In this document: piece after piece, positions 34,952 to 44,656 of the stretch
Position numbering within the stretch: the stretch's first letter is position 1
How the letters are laid out: each line of letters begins with the position of its first letter
From: Cubamyces lactineus
Taxonomy: Eukaryota; Basidiomycota; Agaricomycetes; Polyporales; Polyporaceae
Reading direction: 5' to 3'
Length of the DNA: 64,000 bases
NCBI GenBank assembly: GCA_022376465.1
Contig: JACDTU010000008.1
Span: 496,001 to 560,000, forward strand
The notes under the pieces: generated by a model
Told to the model about the DNA's origin: nothing
Seen by the model: the letters and a program-made list of their open reading frames with translations, nothing else
Databases searched by the model: none
Made by a program: the position numbers and the translations under genes

Positions 34952-36191
34952 TCACCAATAATATTCGCAATTGTTGAGCCCGTCCGGACCCTGGAGACCA
35001 CGAGCGGGGTCATCGAGAGTGGCGTCCACGAGTTCGACGGGAGCCTGTACTCCCCATGGTGGGTTAGCGCGCGCGTCCCTTGTCGCTTCCTCCAGCGAAC
35101 GCGGATAGAACTGCGCGTTGTTCGTCAGGGCCTGGCCATATGGGGGTGGCGGTATGACCGGGGCTTCTTCCGGTTGCGCAGGTGCTGCGGTCGCAGGCCT
35201 TGTCACGGGTTCGTAGGACAGCGAGTGCGTATGGAATTGAACATCCGTGAGTGGGATTCGAGGCACCGCTGTTGAGGGCCCAGGGTTGGCAGCGACTGGA
35301 CCAGCTACCTCCGGAGCGTAGGGCATTGGTGGTCGTGCTTGACGCATCGACGTGCGTCGTGCTACACGAGATTCGACTCCTTGTTCGAGTCGTCGCTGTA
35401 TTATCGTCGCCTCTCGTGCTCGTCGGGTGTAGTTGCGGTGGTCGCGCGGTAGGTACGTGTAGTCCTCCCGCAAAGATCCAGGGATGGTATGGTACGCGGC
35501 AGGTCGTTCGCCGGACGGAGGTTTGAGCAATGGAAGGAGATTGCGAGTATACGGCTGGTGTTGAACGGTGAAGGAAGGGGATTCCATATGTTGGACGAGG
35601 TTTCGCCGCCCTCGACCATTGCAGAGCCGGAATCGGCTGACGGACGCCTCGACGGAACGGGCGTACTCGGTGACTTCCTGCGCCGATTCGAGGATACGCT
35701 CGGCATCGTCTTCATAGAGGTGGGTGATGTCGGAGACTTCCTTTCTTATGTCGTTGACAACCTCTTCGACGTGGTCCAGCGCTTCCGCGACAGTCTTCAT
35801 GCTCCTCTGTATCCTGCCGAGTTGGCCGCGCGCGTCTTCCCTGATCAGGGACGCCGACCCTCACAGGTTGACCAGATGCCCGCCGATGTGGCCGAACTCC
35901 CGCGCGTCGTTGAACATGACCCGATATCTGGCGAGCGGGTTGACTAGCTCGGGATCGGCGCGCACCACATTGATGAGGGGTCCCGGATCCGTGAGGAGAG
36001 CATTGACGAGTTGTCGTCCTTCTCGCGAATTGGGTTGGTCGGCGAGAGAGTCATTCGTAGCGAGCGACTCTAGATCGGATGTTTCGTCCGGTTCCTCGGG
36101 GTCGCTGTCCGCTTCGTCTGTTGCGTCGTCGTACGGTGATGCGCATGTTGCCTGCCTAGGCTCAGAAGAACAAAACTCGCACCTTCGCTAA
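34952..36191 (-). pseudogene. Ty3-A coiled-coil ORF in the env position, one in-frame TGA
   Basis: The open frame from about 36191 to 34952 carries one TGA (35861-35863). N-terminal part: a Cys-rich start (CEFC and a further Cys 8 residues on), an acidic stretch (TDEADSDPEEPDETSDLES), LVNALLTDPGPLINVVRADP and FNDAREFGHIGGHLVNL. After the stop: SLIREDARGQLGRIQRSMK, then a heptad-like segment (TVAEALDHVEEVVNDIRKEV and VEASVSRF), and a Pro-rich C-terminal half ending NNCEYYW. No signal peptide or transmembrane helix, so it is not an envelope-like glycoprotein. The frame ends 25 bp before the polypurine tract, which argues that it belongs to the element. The start is not defined; an upstream exon is possible. 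Confidence 0.6.
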
Positions 36192-36192
36192 C

Positions 36193-37977
36193 GGCGCTCT
36201 CCAGCTGCCTCTTGTGCTAGCAGCCCTCGTGCGAAGGCTCTCCCTCTAATGTACTGTCTGGCGAAGCCTCTGCTCCCTCTCATGCGACTCTGCAACTCCC
36301 TTCAGTGACTTCCCCTTTGCATCTCTCTTCCATCCTGGTCTGGCGCATCACGCGAACACATCCTATTCCCTTGCGAGCACACTACTCCTCCCGCAAAGAC
36401 ACTGCTCCTCCTGCGAAGCCACCACCTCTCCCGCGAACACTCTGCATCACTTGCGAGCTGCCTACCCTCCTTGACAGGCTATAGCAAGCCAGCGAAAGTC
36501 AGCGAAGATGGCGCTACATCATTTGCGAAGCCACCCTCAAGCCGACAGGGATGTGCTAGAGAGTGGCACACTTGCTAGCCTCGCGGTGCACTCGGTGCAC
36601 TCACGCGGTGATGCGCATGGTGCCAGTCCAGACTCAGAGCGGGGGCGCTATCGCTGCGGAGTCTCCCCTCCTTTCCGCGGCAGTCTCGTCTACACCTTTG
36701 CCAGTTGCGACCTCGCGCGACTCTTTGCACGTCCACGGGACCCTTTGTGCACACCTGGAGCATTCGCGCCTGCACGCTCGGACTCCTGTGGATCTCTGCC
36801 CCACTCCCCTTGCCCTCGCGGACGTGTTGTGCCCAGCTACGGACCGTATCGGCCGACGGAAACAATGCGGAATGGCGCCATATGGCGCGAGAGGTAGAGC
36901 AGAGCCTATAGGAGGCTGCGGAGAGGTCGCGTGGCGAGCTGGCCCCGCGATGAGGCCAGGCGGCCTCGCCAAGACTTGATGGACTGTAGCACAGCATCCC
37001 CCCCCCTCCAGAGTCGAGTACCATACGCTCCTCCCTCCGGGGGCTGGCGGACGGAGAACTTGGCCCCCTTCCCCCACCATACCACACATCCCCACTTCCC
37101 TTCACTACTGCTAGAGTCTTTCAGCTGCAATCCTTCTTCTGTACACACGTCCTCTGCTAATCTATAACTTGATACCTTACGAATCTTTTGCCTGCGACTG
37201 CGAGCCCTGCGACTGCGAACCCTGCAACAGCGAACCCTGCGACTGCGAACTGCGAAGACAGCAAACCCCCAAAGCCTGCGAAACTTGCGAAACCCTGCGA
37301 GTTCAGAGTGCGAAGTTGCGAGTGCTACGTCTGCAGGATTGTGGGAGTTTGTGTAAAAGCTAGCTGCGTTCCCCTCCTTTCCTTTATATACTCTGCGACT
37401 GCTGCGAACCTGCCAACCACGAACCTGCGAAGCTTGCAACTGCGAAGTCTGCGAAGACGCGAAGACGTGAAGCCTGTGGATTGCAAGGCTAGCAGTGCTC
37501 CCCTCCTTCCCTTTCCATCCAGCAAACCTGCGACATCCTCTCCCATCCTCTCCCATCTCTGTACCCTTTGCGAGGTTGGACAATACAGATTCCCTTCCCC
37601 CTATACCCTTAGGGTCTCTCATTTGTGACATTTACGACCTTGCAAAATCTGCGAACTGCGAACTGCGAACTGCGAACTGCGAACTGCGAACTGCGAACTG
37701 CGAACTGCGAACTGCGAACTCTTGCGACGACCCTGCGAAGATCTGCGAAACCACTCTGCTGCGAAACGGCGTGAAGCCACGAGGATAGACTCCGCGAAAT
37801 GTTTGTGAAACCGCGTGTTGCGAAAATCTGCGAAACTCCGCGACATTTGCGAAATCGACAGCCCGCGCTCCTCTCCCCTTGTCTCCTTCCCCCCTTCCTC
37901 CTCCCCAGTGTATCCGCAAACCCTTTCCCTGCGCTCTCACCGGTGTCGCATCCTTCGCAAAAGCCAGCCAACCCTCT
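36193..37977. repeat. GCGAA-rich degenerate tandem tract inside Ty3-A
   Basis: About 1.8 kb in which short words built on GCGAA/CTGCGAA recur at irregular spacing, mixed with CT-rich stretches. Long overlapping ORFs on several frames are products of this composition, not genes. It separates the mini-ORF chain from the coiled-coil ORF. Confidence 0.7.
37650..37719 (+). repeat. Perfect heptamer microsatellite (TGCGAAC)x10
   Basis: Ten exact copies of a 7-bp unit in 70 bp, the most regular part of the GCGAA-rich tract. Confidence 0.95.
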
Positions 37978-38193
37978 CTACCCACTCCCTTTGGTCCTAG
38001 GCTTCGCTACGGTTCGCGCCAGACACAGGGCACCCGACTCCGACCTCCCCTCTCCTTCGCGTCCTTTCCCCTCCCCCTGCCAGCAAGCCGCAGGAGGGGG
38101 AATGTTTTCTTGGTCGCTCGGGTTTAGCGACTGCGCGGAGGTGACTGAGAAACTTTCCGGGGTTAGGTTCTCCGCAAACTCGAAGTTAGGCAT
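37978..38193 (-). CDS. Ty3-A mini-ORF d (71 aa, hydrophilic)
   Basis: Fourth of four chained small ORFs. Its ATG overlaps the end of ORF c (ATGCCTAA). It begins MPNFEFAENLTPESFSVTS and becomes Gly/Glu/Lys-rich. No domain recognised, no hydrophobic segment. It is the least certain of the four because its second half has biased composition. Confidence 0.4.
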   Translation of the reverse strand: MPNFEFAENLTPESFSVTSAQSLNPSDQENIPPPAACWQGEGKGREGEGRSESGALCLARTVAKPRTKGSG

Positions 38194-38338
38194 GGTTGGG
38201 GTAGATGGGGAGGCTGTCGGCAGGGATGTCGCGGTGTTCGATGGTGAACTCGATGATACGAAGATAGAGGATGGCGTAGGCGAGGATCCAGAGGAGGGCG
38301 AGTAGGAAGGTGATGGTCATGCACACGACAACGATCAT
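38186..38338 (-). CDS. Ty3-A mini-ORF c (50 aa, one transmembrane segment)
   Basis: Third small ORF. Its start overlaps the stop of ORF b by ATGA. Sequence MIVVVCMTITFLLALLWILA followed by YAILYLRIIEFTIEHRDIP: one long hydrophobic helix and a short charged tail. No match recognised. Confidence 0.5.
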   Translation of the reverse strand: MIVVVCMTITFLLALLWILAYAILYLRIIEFTIEHRDIPADSLPIYPNHA

Positions 38339-38559
38339 AGGGTTCGTTCGTCGTCAGGCTCGTTGAGGTGCGCGGGGATTCTTATCGGAAGCGGAGGCGA
38401 GCGGTTGTCGGTGTGATGGAATTCGCACTCGAGGGAGTTGTGGGTGAGGCACGATGCGACGCACAGGATTGGGAGACAAACGGTAGCTGCAATGGTGGCG
38501 ACGATGGTTGCAGGAACGGCGACAATGGCGTAAGCAAGTCGTCCGATGAAGTGGGGCAT
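38335..38559 (-). CDS. Ty3-A mini-ORF b (74 aa, transmembrane)
   Basis: Second small ORF. Its ATG directly follows the stop of ORF a (TGAATG). A hydrophobic region of about 30 residues (GRLAYAIVAVPATIVATIAA, continuing TVCLPILCVASC) could span the membrane once or form a hairpin. The tail is hydrophilic with His/Asp/Pro. No known family recognised. Confidence 0.5.
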   Translation of the reverse strand: MPHFIGRLAYAIVAVPATIVATIAATVCLPILCVASCLTHNSLECEFHHTDNRSPPLPIRIPAHLNEPDDERTL

Positions 38560-38793
38560 TCACCAGGTGCTGGAGGGGTCGCGGTTCTTGAGTGTCCGCT
38601 CTGCGATGCGAGTGTGGAGATCGGAGAGATTGAAGTGGAGGAAAGTGACAATGGAGGCGAGGACAAGGGTGCAGTAGAGGGCGAAGATGAGTGTGGGGGA
38701 TGGTTGGTCTCGGAGGGTGAAGTGGAGGAAGGCGAGCGTGGCGGAAACGAGGACGGCGCAGTAGAGAATGTGGAGTGATTCGAGAGAGGGCAT
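38560..38793 (-). CDS. Ty3-A mini-ORF a (77 aa, two transmembrane segments)
   Basis: First of four small ORFs directly downstream of the integrase stop (10-nt gap). Two hydrophobic stretches: LHILYCAVLVSATLAFLHF and PTLIFALYCTLVLASIVTF, each followed by a similar FLHF-x-LxD/LR pattern, so the protein looks like an internal duplication. It ends RIAERTLKNRDPSSTW. The start at 38793 was preferred to 38853 because the upstream one lies inside the integrase frame. Not recognised; position and packing suggest translation by termination-reinitiation from pol. Confidence 0.5.
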   Translation of the reverse strand: MPSLESLHILYCAVLVSATLAFLHFTLRDQPSPTLIFALYCTLVLASIVTFLHFNLSDLHTRIAERTLKNRDPSSTW

Positions 38794-38803
38794 GGTGAGA
38801 GAT

Positions 38804-41800
38804 TCAGGCGAGTTTCCTCGCCTTTTTATACCTCTCGAGGATCTCGGCAGCATTCGGCAGGAGCACTGACTCAGGTTCCCATGTGTTTTCCGCTGATGAG
38901 TAACCCCGCCACTTGATTTGAAATCGGGGTTTCCCTCGGATCATCTTGTGTCCCACAATAGCTTCGACCTCGTATTCTTCTTCTCCGTCAATCAGGTCAG
39001 GTGGGGGCCTCGTGTGATTGAGTCCGTGGGTGTCGTTTTCCTTATAGGGTGTCAGGAAACACGCATGAAACACGGGGTGGATCTTCCACGACTTCGGCAG
39101 TTCTAGACAGTATGTGACTGGTCCGATGACTTCCGTGATGCGGAATGGTCCTTCTCGTTTGGGTGCCAGCTTCCTCGAGGCATAAGCAAGGTGTAGGTTC
39201 TTCCCTTCTAGCCAGACCTTCTGTCCTTTGGCGAATTGGGTGAACTTCCCTCGATACCGGTTGGTCATGACGTTCCGTGCCAGTTCGTGCGCTGCTAGTG
39301 CTTCGTCCCTGGCTTTCTGCAGGTTCGTAAGTCGTTCTTGCACTGCTGGGACGTTGGTTCGGGGGTACGCCAACGGTACCAGTGGAGGATCGTAGCCCAT
39401 CATGAGGTAGAATGGCGACGCGTTTCGGGCCGAGTGTAGGCGTTGATTATGCGCAACTTCCACATCGGTGAGATGTTCTACCCATTCGTCAGGTCTTCCT
39501 TCGCAGAATATTCGGAGGTAGACTTCAAGTTCCTGGTTAACTCTTTCCGTCTGTCCATCGGTCTGCAGATGATAGGCTGTGGAGGGTGACAATGTGATTT
39601 CAAGGAGTCGTCCTAGTTCCTTGGTGACGTTGGATACGAACTGGGGTCCTCGATCCGAGATGATTTTGCTGGGTAGTCCAAATCTTCTATAAACGTGTTG
39701 ATGATAGAGTTCTGCCGTTCCGATTGCGTCCACCGTCTTCTTGCAGGGTGCAAAAATCACCCCCTTCGTAAGGCCTTGGTCGACCACGACCAGAATACTG
39801 TCATAGCCATGCGATATCGGGAGATCTGTGATGAGGTCCATGGTGACGTTTTCGAATGGTCGGGTGACGCCTGTGGCAGGAATTGCTTGTGGCGGCGGTG
39901 TCGTGGGATGTGTGTTCGGTTTTGCTTGCTGACAGATGGCGCAGCCTTCTACGTATTTGGATACCATGGTGTACATTCCCGGCCACCAGTCGGATCTTCG
40001 CAAGAGTTCTAATGTCTTGAATTTGCCTGGGTGTCCGGCGGCGGGTAAGTCGTGATGCTGTCGTACGAGATCGGTTCAGAGAGTTTCATTTGCAGGGACA
40101 TAACAGCGATTCTTGTAAAAGACCAGTCCTTCCCTTTCGGACCAATCCGTCAGGGTGCTTCGTATTGGCGGAGGTCCGTGGTTCTGTAGAGCTGCCAGTG
40201 CATCGCAAAACAGGCGGTCTTGTTTTGCTAGTTCTTGAAACCTTGGTGCGACGGCTAGGTCAACCACTCGAACGAAGAGGCTATCTGGGAGCATTGTACG
40301 TTCCACATTGTCATTGTCGGTTCCTTGTCGATGGTCCGGTCGTCGTGATAGGGCGTCAGATTGGACCATGGCTGTTCCAGGGGTATGTACTAATGTCATG
40401 TCGAATTGGGAAAGGAAGAGCGCCCATCGCGCTTGGCGTCAGTTCAACTGTTGTGGATTTCGCCAGTAGGTCAAGTTCTTGTGGTCAGAGAGTATCGTTA
40501 CTGGATGCCCTGATCCTTCTAGGTAGTGTCGCCATGCTTTGAGCGCTCGAATGATCCCCAATAGTTCTCGGTCGTAGATTTCGTAATTCTGTTCCACTTC
40601 GGTGAATCCTTCCGATAGGTACGCGCAAGGTTGCATGTCGCCATTGATGTCGCGCTGTCGCAAGACCGCTCCAGTTGCCCATTGAGATGCGTCCGATTCT
40701 ACTAGGAATGGTTTGGTGACGTCCGGCATCTGTAGCACGGGGGCCGTGGCGAAGCGGGTCTTGAGTTGGTCAAATGCTTTCTGGCATTCTGCGGACCATT
40801 CCCATTTGGCGTTCTTCTTGGTGAGTGCGTTCAGTGGTTGCGCGATCTCGGAAAAGTGGTCGATGAAGCGTCGATAGAAGTTCCCAAAACCTAGGAATGA
40901 TCGGACGTCCTTTACGGTCGTTGGTTCCGGCCAATCGAGAATTCCTTTTAGTTTGACCGGGTCCATCGCAACGCTGTTTTCCCGAATGATCATTCCTAAG
41001 TATTCCACTTCTTCTGCGTCGAAGGTGCACTTTTCGAGTTTGAGGTAGAGGTCGTGTTCTCGTAAGCGTTCCAGTATTCGAAGTGTTCGTCGTCAATGGG
41101 TTTCCTCGTCTCCCGAGAATATGAGGATGTCGTCCATATAGATTACCACCCATCCTTCATCGATCATGTCTTTGAATATGGAGTTCATCATGGCTTGAAA
41201 GGCGGCTGGCGAGTTGCGGAGGCCAAAGAACATGACCATTGGCTCGTATAGGCCCGGACTGGTTCAGAATGCGGCTTTCCATTGATCGCCATCCTTGATT
41301 CGTACATTGTTGTATCCCGATCGTAGGTCCAACTTCGAAAATATCTTGGCTCCTCGAAGTTTGTCGATTAACTCCGGGATCAGCGGCAAAGGATACTTGT
41401 TCGGGATGGTCCCTTCGTTCAGGTAGCGATAGTCTTGACAGGGTCGCAGTGACCCGTCTTTCTTCCCTACAAAAAAGAATGGTGATGACATGGGGGACTT
41501 CGAGGTTCTGATGTATCCTTTTCGCAGGTTTTCTCGCACGAATTCTTCTTCAGCTTCCAGTTCCTTGGGCGTTAATTGATACCGCTTGAAGTCCTTCGGT
41601 ACAAAGCCTTCCTTCAGTTCAATAGCGAGATCCCATGGCCTGGCCGGTGGAAATCGCTCTGAGGCTTTCTTCTCAAAGACACTGGCGAATTCCTGGTACG
41701 CCGCCGGTAGCATCTCTTTGAATGTCTTCGGCTTCTCCTGCGCCTGTTGCTGCTGTGCCATTGCCATAGCGGGATTGACTTTTGCTCGTATCCAGACATT

Positions 41801-42607
41801 GTTGGCTATTGCAAAGCGTATTCCTGCTGGTGCCTTTCGAATTTGTCCAATGCTGGGTCCTGGTCCTACACGTGCGTCGTCATCGTGTTGATGTTCACCG
41901 GTCAATGGTTTTCCTGGTCTGGGAGCATCTCCATGCCATTCAACCACGTGCGGATGGGTCGTTTTGTCCATTTCGTCTCGTAGATATGCGATCAAGAGTT
42001 CTTGGTCATCTGGTTCTTCCTCTGGCTTGATGTCTGATGTGGTAACTCGTCCAATATCTTCGTATAGGGGTTCTTCATCTTTGTCTTCTTCTGATTCTGT
42101 TTCGTTTGCTGGGTCTTCTTCTTCTTCTACTTCCCTGGGTCGTCCTGTGAATGGATCTTGATCTGGGAACCACATTTCTCTGAGGTGTTCGACGACCGTC
42201 TTGACTACCTTGCCAGGGTCGATATCCAGTGTCCCTGCTGTGAAGTTGATGTTCGCACTGACTCGTTGAAGCCAGGGGAGTCCTAGAATGATTGGTTCCT
42301 TTCCTAGCGATGTGATAAGGAATCAGATGATGTGTCGGTGTCCTCCTGCTTCGACTTCAATCAAAGCGCACTTCTTGATATTGCCTGCCTCGTTTCGGGT
42401 TCCGTCCGCATTGAAGACTCAAATAGGCTTCTTCAGTTCCGTGAGCTTTAAATTCTGCTCCTTCGCGAATCAGTAGTCCATGAAGGTTTCTCCAGCTCCT
42501 GTGTCGATTAGGGCCTTCGCTTCGACGCTTCAATCCGTATGAATAAATAGCGGTATCCTCATAGACTGCTTCGAAGTCTGCGCTACTGTTACATTACGGA
42601 TCGTCAT
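38804..42607 (-). pseudogene. Ty3-A pol: protease, RT, RNase H, integrase with chromodomain
   Basis: One pol frame broken by eight TGA codons (lowest bases 42530, 42470, 42419, 42323, 41264, 41093, 40439, 40076). Protease: [66 protein letters not shown]. RNase [18 protein letters not shown]. Integrase: [20 protein letters not shown] (zinc-binding end), [27 protein letters not shown] (DDE triad). A GPY/F-like module follows ([20 protein letters not shown]), then the chromodomain [20 protein letters not shown] and [17 protein letters not shown]. Every stop sits where related elements usually have arginine. Inactive as it stands. Confidence 0.9.
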
Positions 42608-42639
42608 TCGTGGTCGTGACGTCGATGCACGCCGGTTCT

Positions 42640-44109
42640 TCAAAAACCCTCGTCCAGGAGGTCGGATACTACGTCCTTGCGGTCTTCTTTGTCATCGAGG
42701 TCCTTGAGAGCGAGGCGGATGCGTGCAGCGATGAGCTTCTTAGAGGAGTTAGATGCTCGAGTGGAGGTGGACTTGGAGTCGTCGTCACTGTCCTCTTCTT
42801 CGGCTACCTCCGTGATTCGGGCTTTCGTCTTCCCCTTCCGGTCTCCGTTCTTCCCCTTCTTGAGGGGGCATTGGTGTGCCAAGTGTCCCACTTGATGGCA
42901 ATTGAAGCATTGTCCTTCTTTGTAGTGCTTCTCACATTCTTCTGGGAGCATTCTGTCGACGTCCATGGCGTCGGGGTCTCGTTCGCGCGTCCTGTGTTGA
43001 CGCGGCTTGTAGGTAGGGTTGTACGTGGTCTTTCCCTTCCCGTCGTATGTCTTGCTGAGCAACCATTGCTGCTCCAGTGTCGCGGCTCTCATGTAGAGGG
43101 TGTTCGTGTCGTTAGGCATGGGGTACATCCCGAAGATCTTCTCGCGTAGCGGCCTATTCAATCCTTCGTAGAAGAAGTCAGCGATGATGCGATAGTCGGT
43201 GATACCGCAGCGCGAGATCAGGGATTTGAATTCGGTGATGTACTCCTCCACTGGTCGTTTGCCCTGGCAGACGCTTCGCAGCAGTACTCTTGCACTGGCC
43301 TGAGCGTCGACGTTGTCGAAGGCTTCAGTGAGTTGCTTGGAGAAGTCTCGCCACGTGCCCCAGTTTAGAGGAGTTCCTGGTCCCTGCTTCTCTGCTTGTG
43401 CTTGTGTGTCTTCAATAAACGACCTCGCCCATGCTCCGGATGTCCCTCTGTTCATCAGCATGAGGCAGAAGATAATCTTCTTCTGGTCGGTATTGTAGGC
43501 TGCTTCGTTGATTGAGAGGTACAGCATGCATTTCTGCAGCCATTCAACAACCTCTCCTCGTTTCCCTTCAAATTCCAGGGGCATCTTCAGTTTCATCTTG
43601 GGGGTCCGCTCGTATCGCGGTTTGATGAGTGGTGCAGGGGCCACTGCCTGGGGTTCTTGCTGTCCTTGTTCAGCCATGTCTTCTGATTTGTCTGAGGTGT
43701 CTTCCTCGGTTTCTGGTGCGGCGATCGGTTCTTCCGATTCTTCTGTCGAGCTCTCGCCTTGCTGAGAGGTGTCTTCTGATTCGCTGCTGCTCGCTACTTC
43801 TACTTGAGAAGTTCGTGGGGTGGTGAAGTCAACTGGGGATGTTGGCAGCGAGTTCGGTTCTGTTCGGGTTTCTGTCTCCACGGGTGCCGCTGGTTCCTCC
43901 GGGAGTTCTTCTTCGGCTAGTTCGTTGTACTTGACACGATATTCAGGGGAGATTTGAATGCACTCTTGCCAGGTGAGTGGATGAGGAGCGAAGTGCCACG
44001 ATTTGTCCTCCCAGTAGACCTGGTCTTCTCCGTAGTATACTAGCTTGGTCTCCTTGTTCGCCGAGTAAACTGTCGGCTGTTCTTCCGTTTCGTCGGGTTC
44101 AGGCGCACT
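42640..44109 (-). pseudogene. Ty3-A Gag
   Basis: Open from a TAG at 44110-44112 to 42640, with no ATG near its start, so the N-terminus has been lost or mutated. Seen: an acidic N-terminal region, then the capsid core (EGKRGEVVEWLQKCMLYLSI, WGTWRDFSKQLTEAFDNVDA, GKRPVEEYITEFKSLISRCG), then a CCHC zinc knuckle CFNCHQVGHLAHQC near residue 320 of the visible frame, and a basic/acidic tail. Pol follows in another frame, so expression probably used frameshifting or reinitiation. Confidence 0.85.
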
Positions 44110-44182
44110 CTATTTCAGAGCCGCGCCGATCGGTGTCGTCTGAATCTGGGTAGATTGACGGCGATTCGTGAGCTCGATCTAA

Positions 44183-44651
44183 TGTTATGACGAGCCTAGA
44201 TCGGTCACGTGGTGGCTGAGCTAGGGGCCATGTCGCCTCAAAGGGTAACGAAGAGGCGAGTCAGGGATCGAAGATCTTCTGAGAAGAGGCGAGTCGGGGT
44301 TCGGTGAATAGGCAATAGATAACCAGATCAAGCTGAGGTTCTTCGAAGAAGATCCTCAGCTTATATATACATGGCCGAGACTAATAGTAGACCGGATCGG
44401 TAAGCGAATGTTCAGTACGGCTAAGTATAGCTGGGGCTGACTGTACATGGAAATAGAGGTGACAAATCATGAGAATAAATGACATGTCACTGACGTGGCA
44501 TGGGAGAGTGGAGCTAAGTATACAACACATGAGTAAGCCGCAGCAGGCTCGGCCTCCGGAACATAAGCACGATACATAAGCATAGGACAAGTCACAAGAC
44601 CAAGACGTAACCGTAACCGTAACAGTGGCCGTGTCATGCACCGTCGTAACA
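44183..44651 (-). repeat. Ty3-A 5' LTR (469 bp)
   Basis: Pairs with 34447-34915. The first 70 bp on the plus strand differ at about eight positions, most of them C/T or G/A changes; much of the rest is identical. Confidence 0.93.
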
Positions 44652-44656
44652 CTCAT
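44652..44656. repeat. Target-site duplication CTCAT, right of Ty3-A
   Basis: Copy of 34442-34446; copia-A integrase resumes here. Confidence 0.95.

Larger units (their letters stand above)
34447..44651 (-). mobile_element. Ty3-A: 10.2-kb chromodomain Ty3 retrotransposon nested in copia-A
   Basis: Bounded by 469-bp LTRs (34447-34915 and 44183-44651; TGTTAT...GTAACA) and a 5-bp duplication. Minus-strand order: gag, protease, RT, RNase H, integrase with chromodomain, four mini-ORFs, a GCGAA-rich repeat tract, a coiled-coil ORF, polypurine tract, 3' LTR. It is about 4 kb longer than an ordinary chromovirus because of the integrase-to-LTR region. LTRs differ at several positions, many of them transitions, so the insertion is not recent. 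Confidence 0.95.

Noticed and set aside
37650..37719. CRISPR-like regular repeats
   Set aside because: Contiguous 7-bp units without spacers in a eukaryotic retrotransposon; a microsatellite.
36508..37971. Several ORFs of 100-240 codons on both strands
   Set aside because: They overlap in many frames within the GCGAA-rich tract and are repetitive Ser/Arg/Ala or Leu/Arg sequences; a compositional artefact.
40076..42532. TGA recoded as tryptophan in Ty3-A pol
   Set aside because: Eight in-frame TGA codons first suggested recoding, but the aligned positions in Ty3 relatives favour Arg, ordinary TGG codons are used for Trp in the same frame, and the KDZ and copia elements show the same change. 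CpG decay explains it better.
44113..44182. tRNA-type primer-binding site for Ty3-A
   Set aside because: The bases after the 5' LTR (TTAGATCGAGCTC on the element strand) do not match a tRNA 3' end I recognise, and a Tf1-like self-priming match in the LTR is only 7-8 bp; not annotated.
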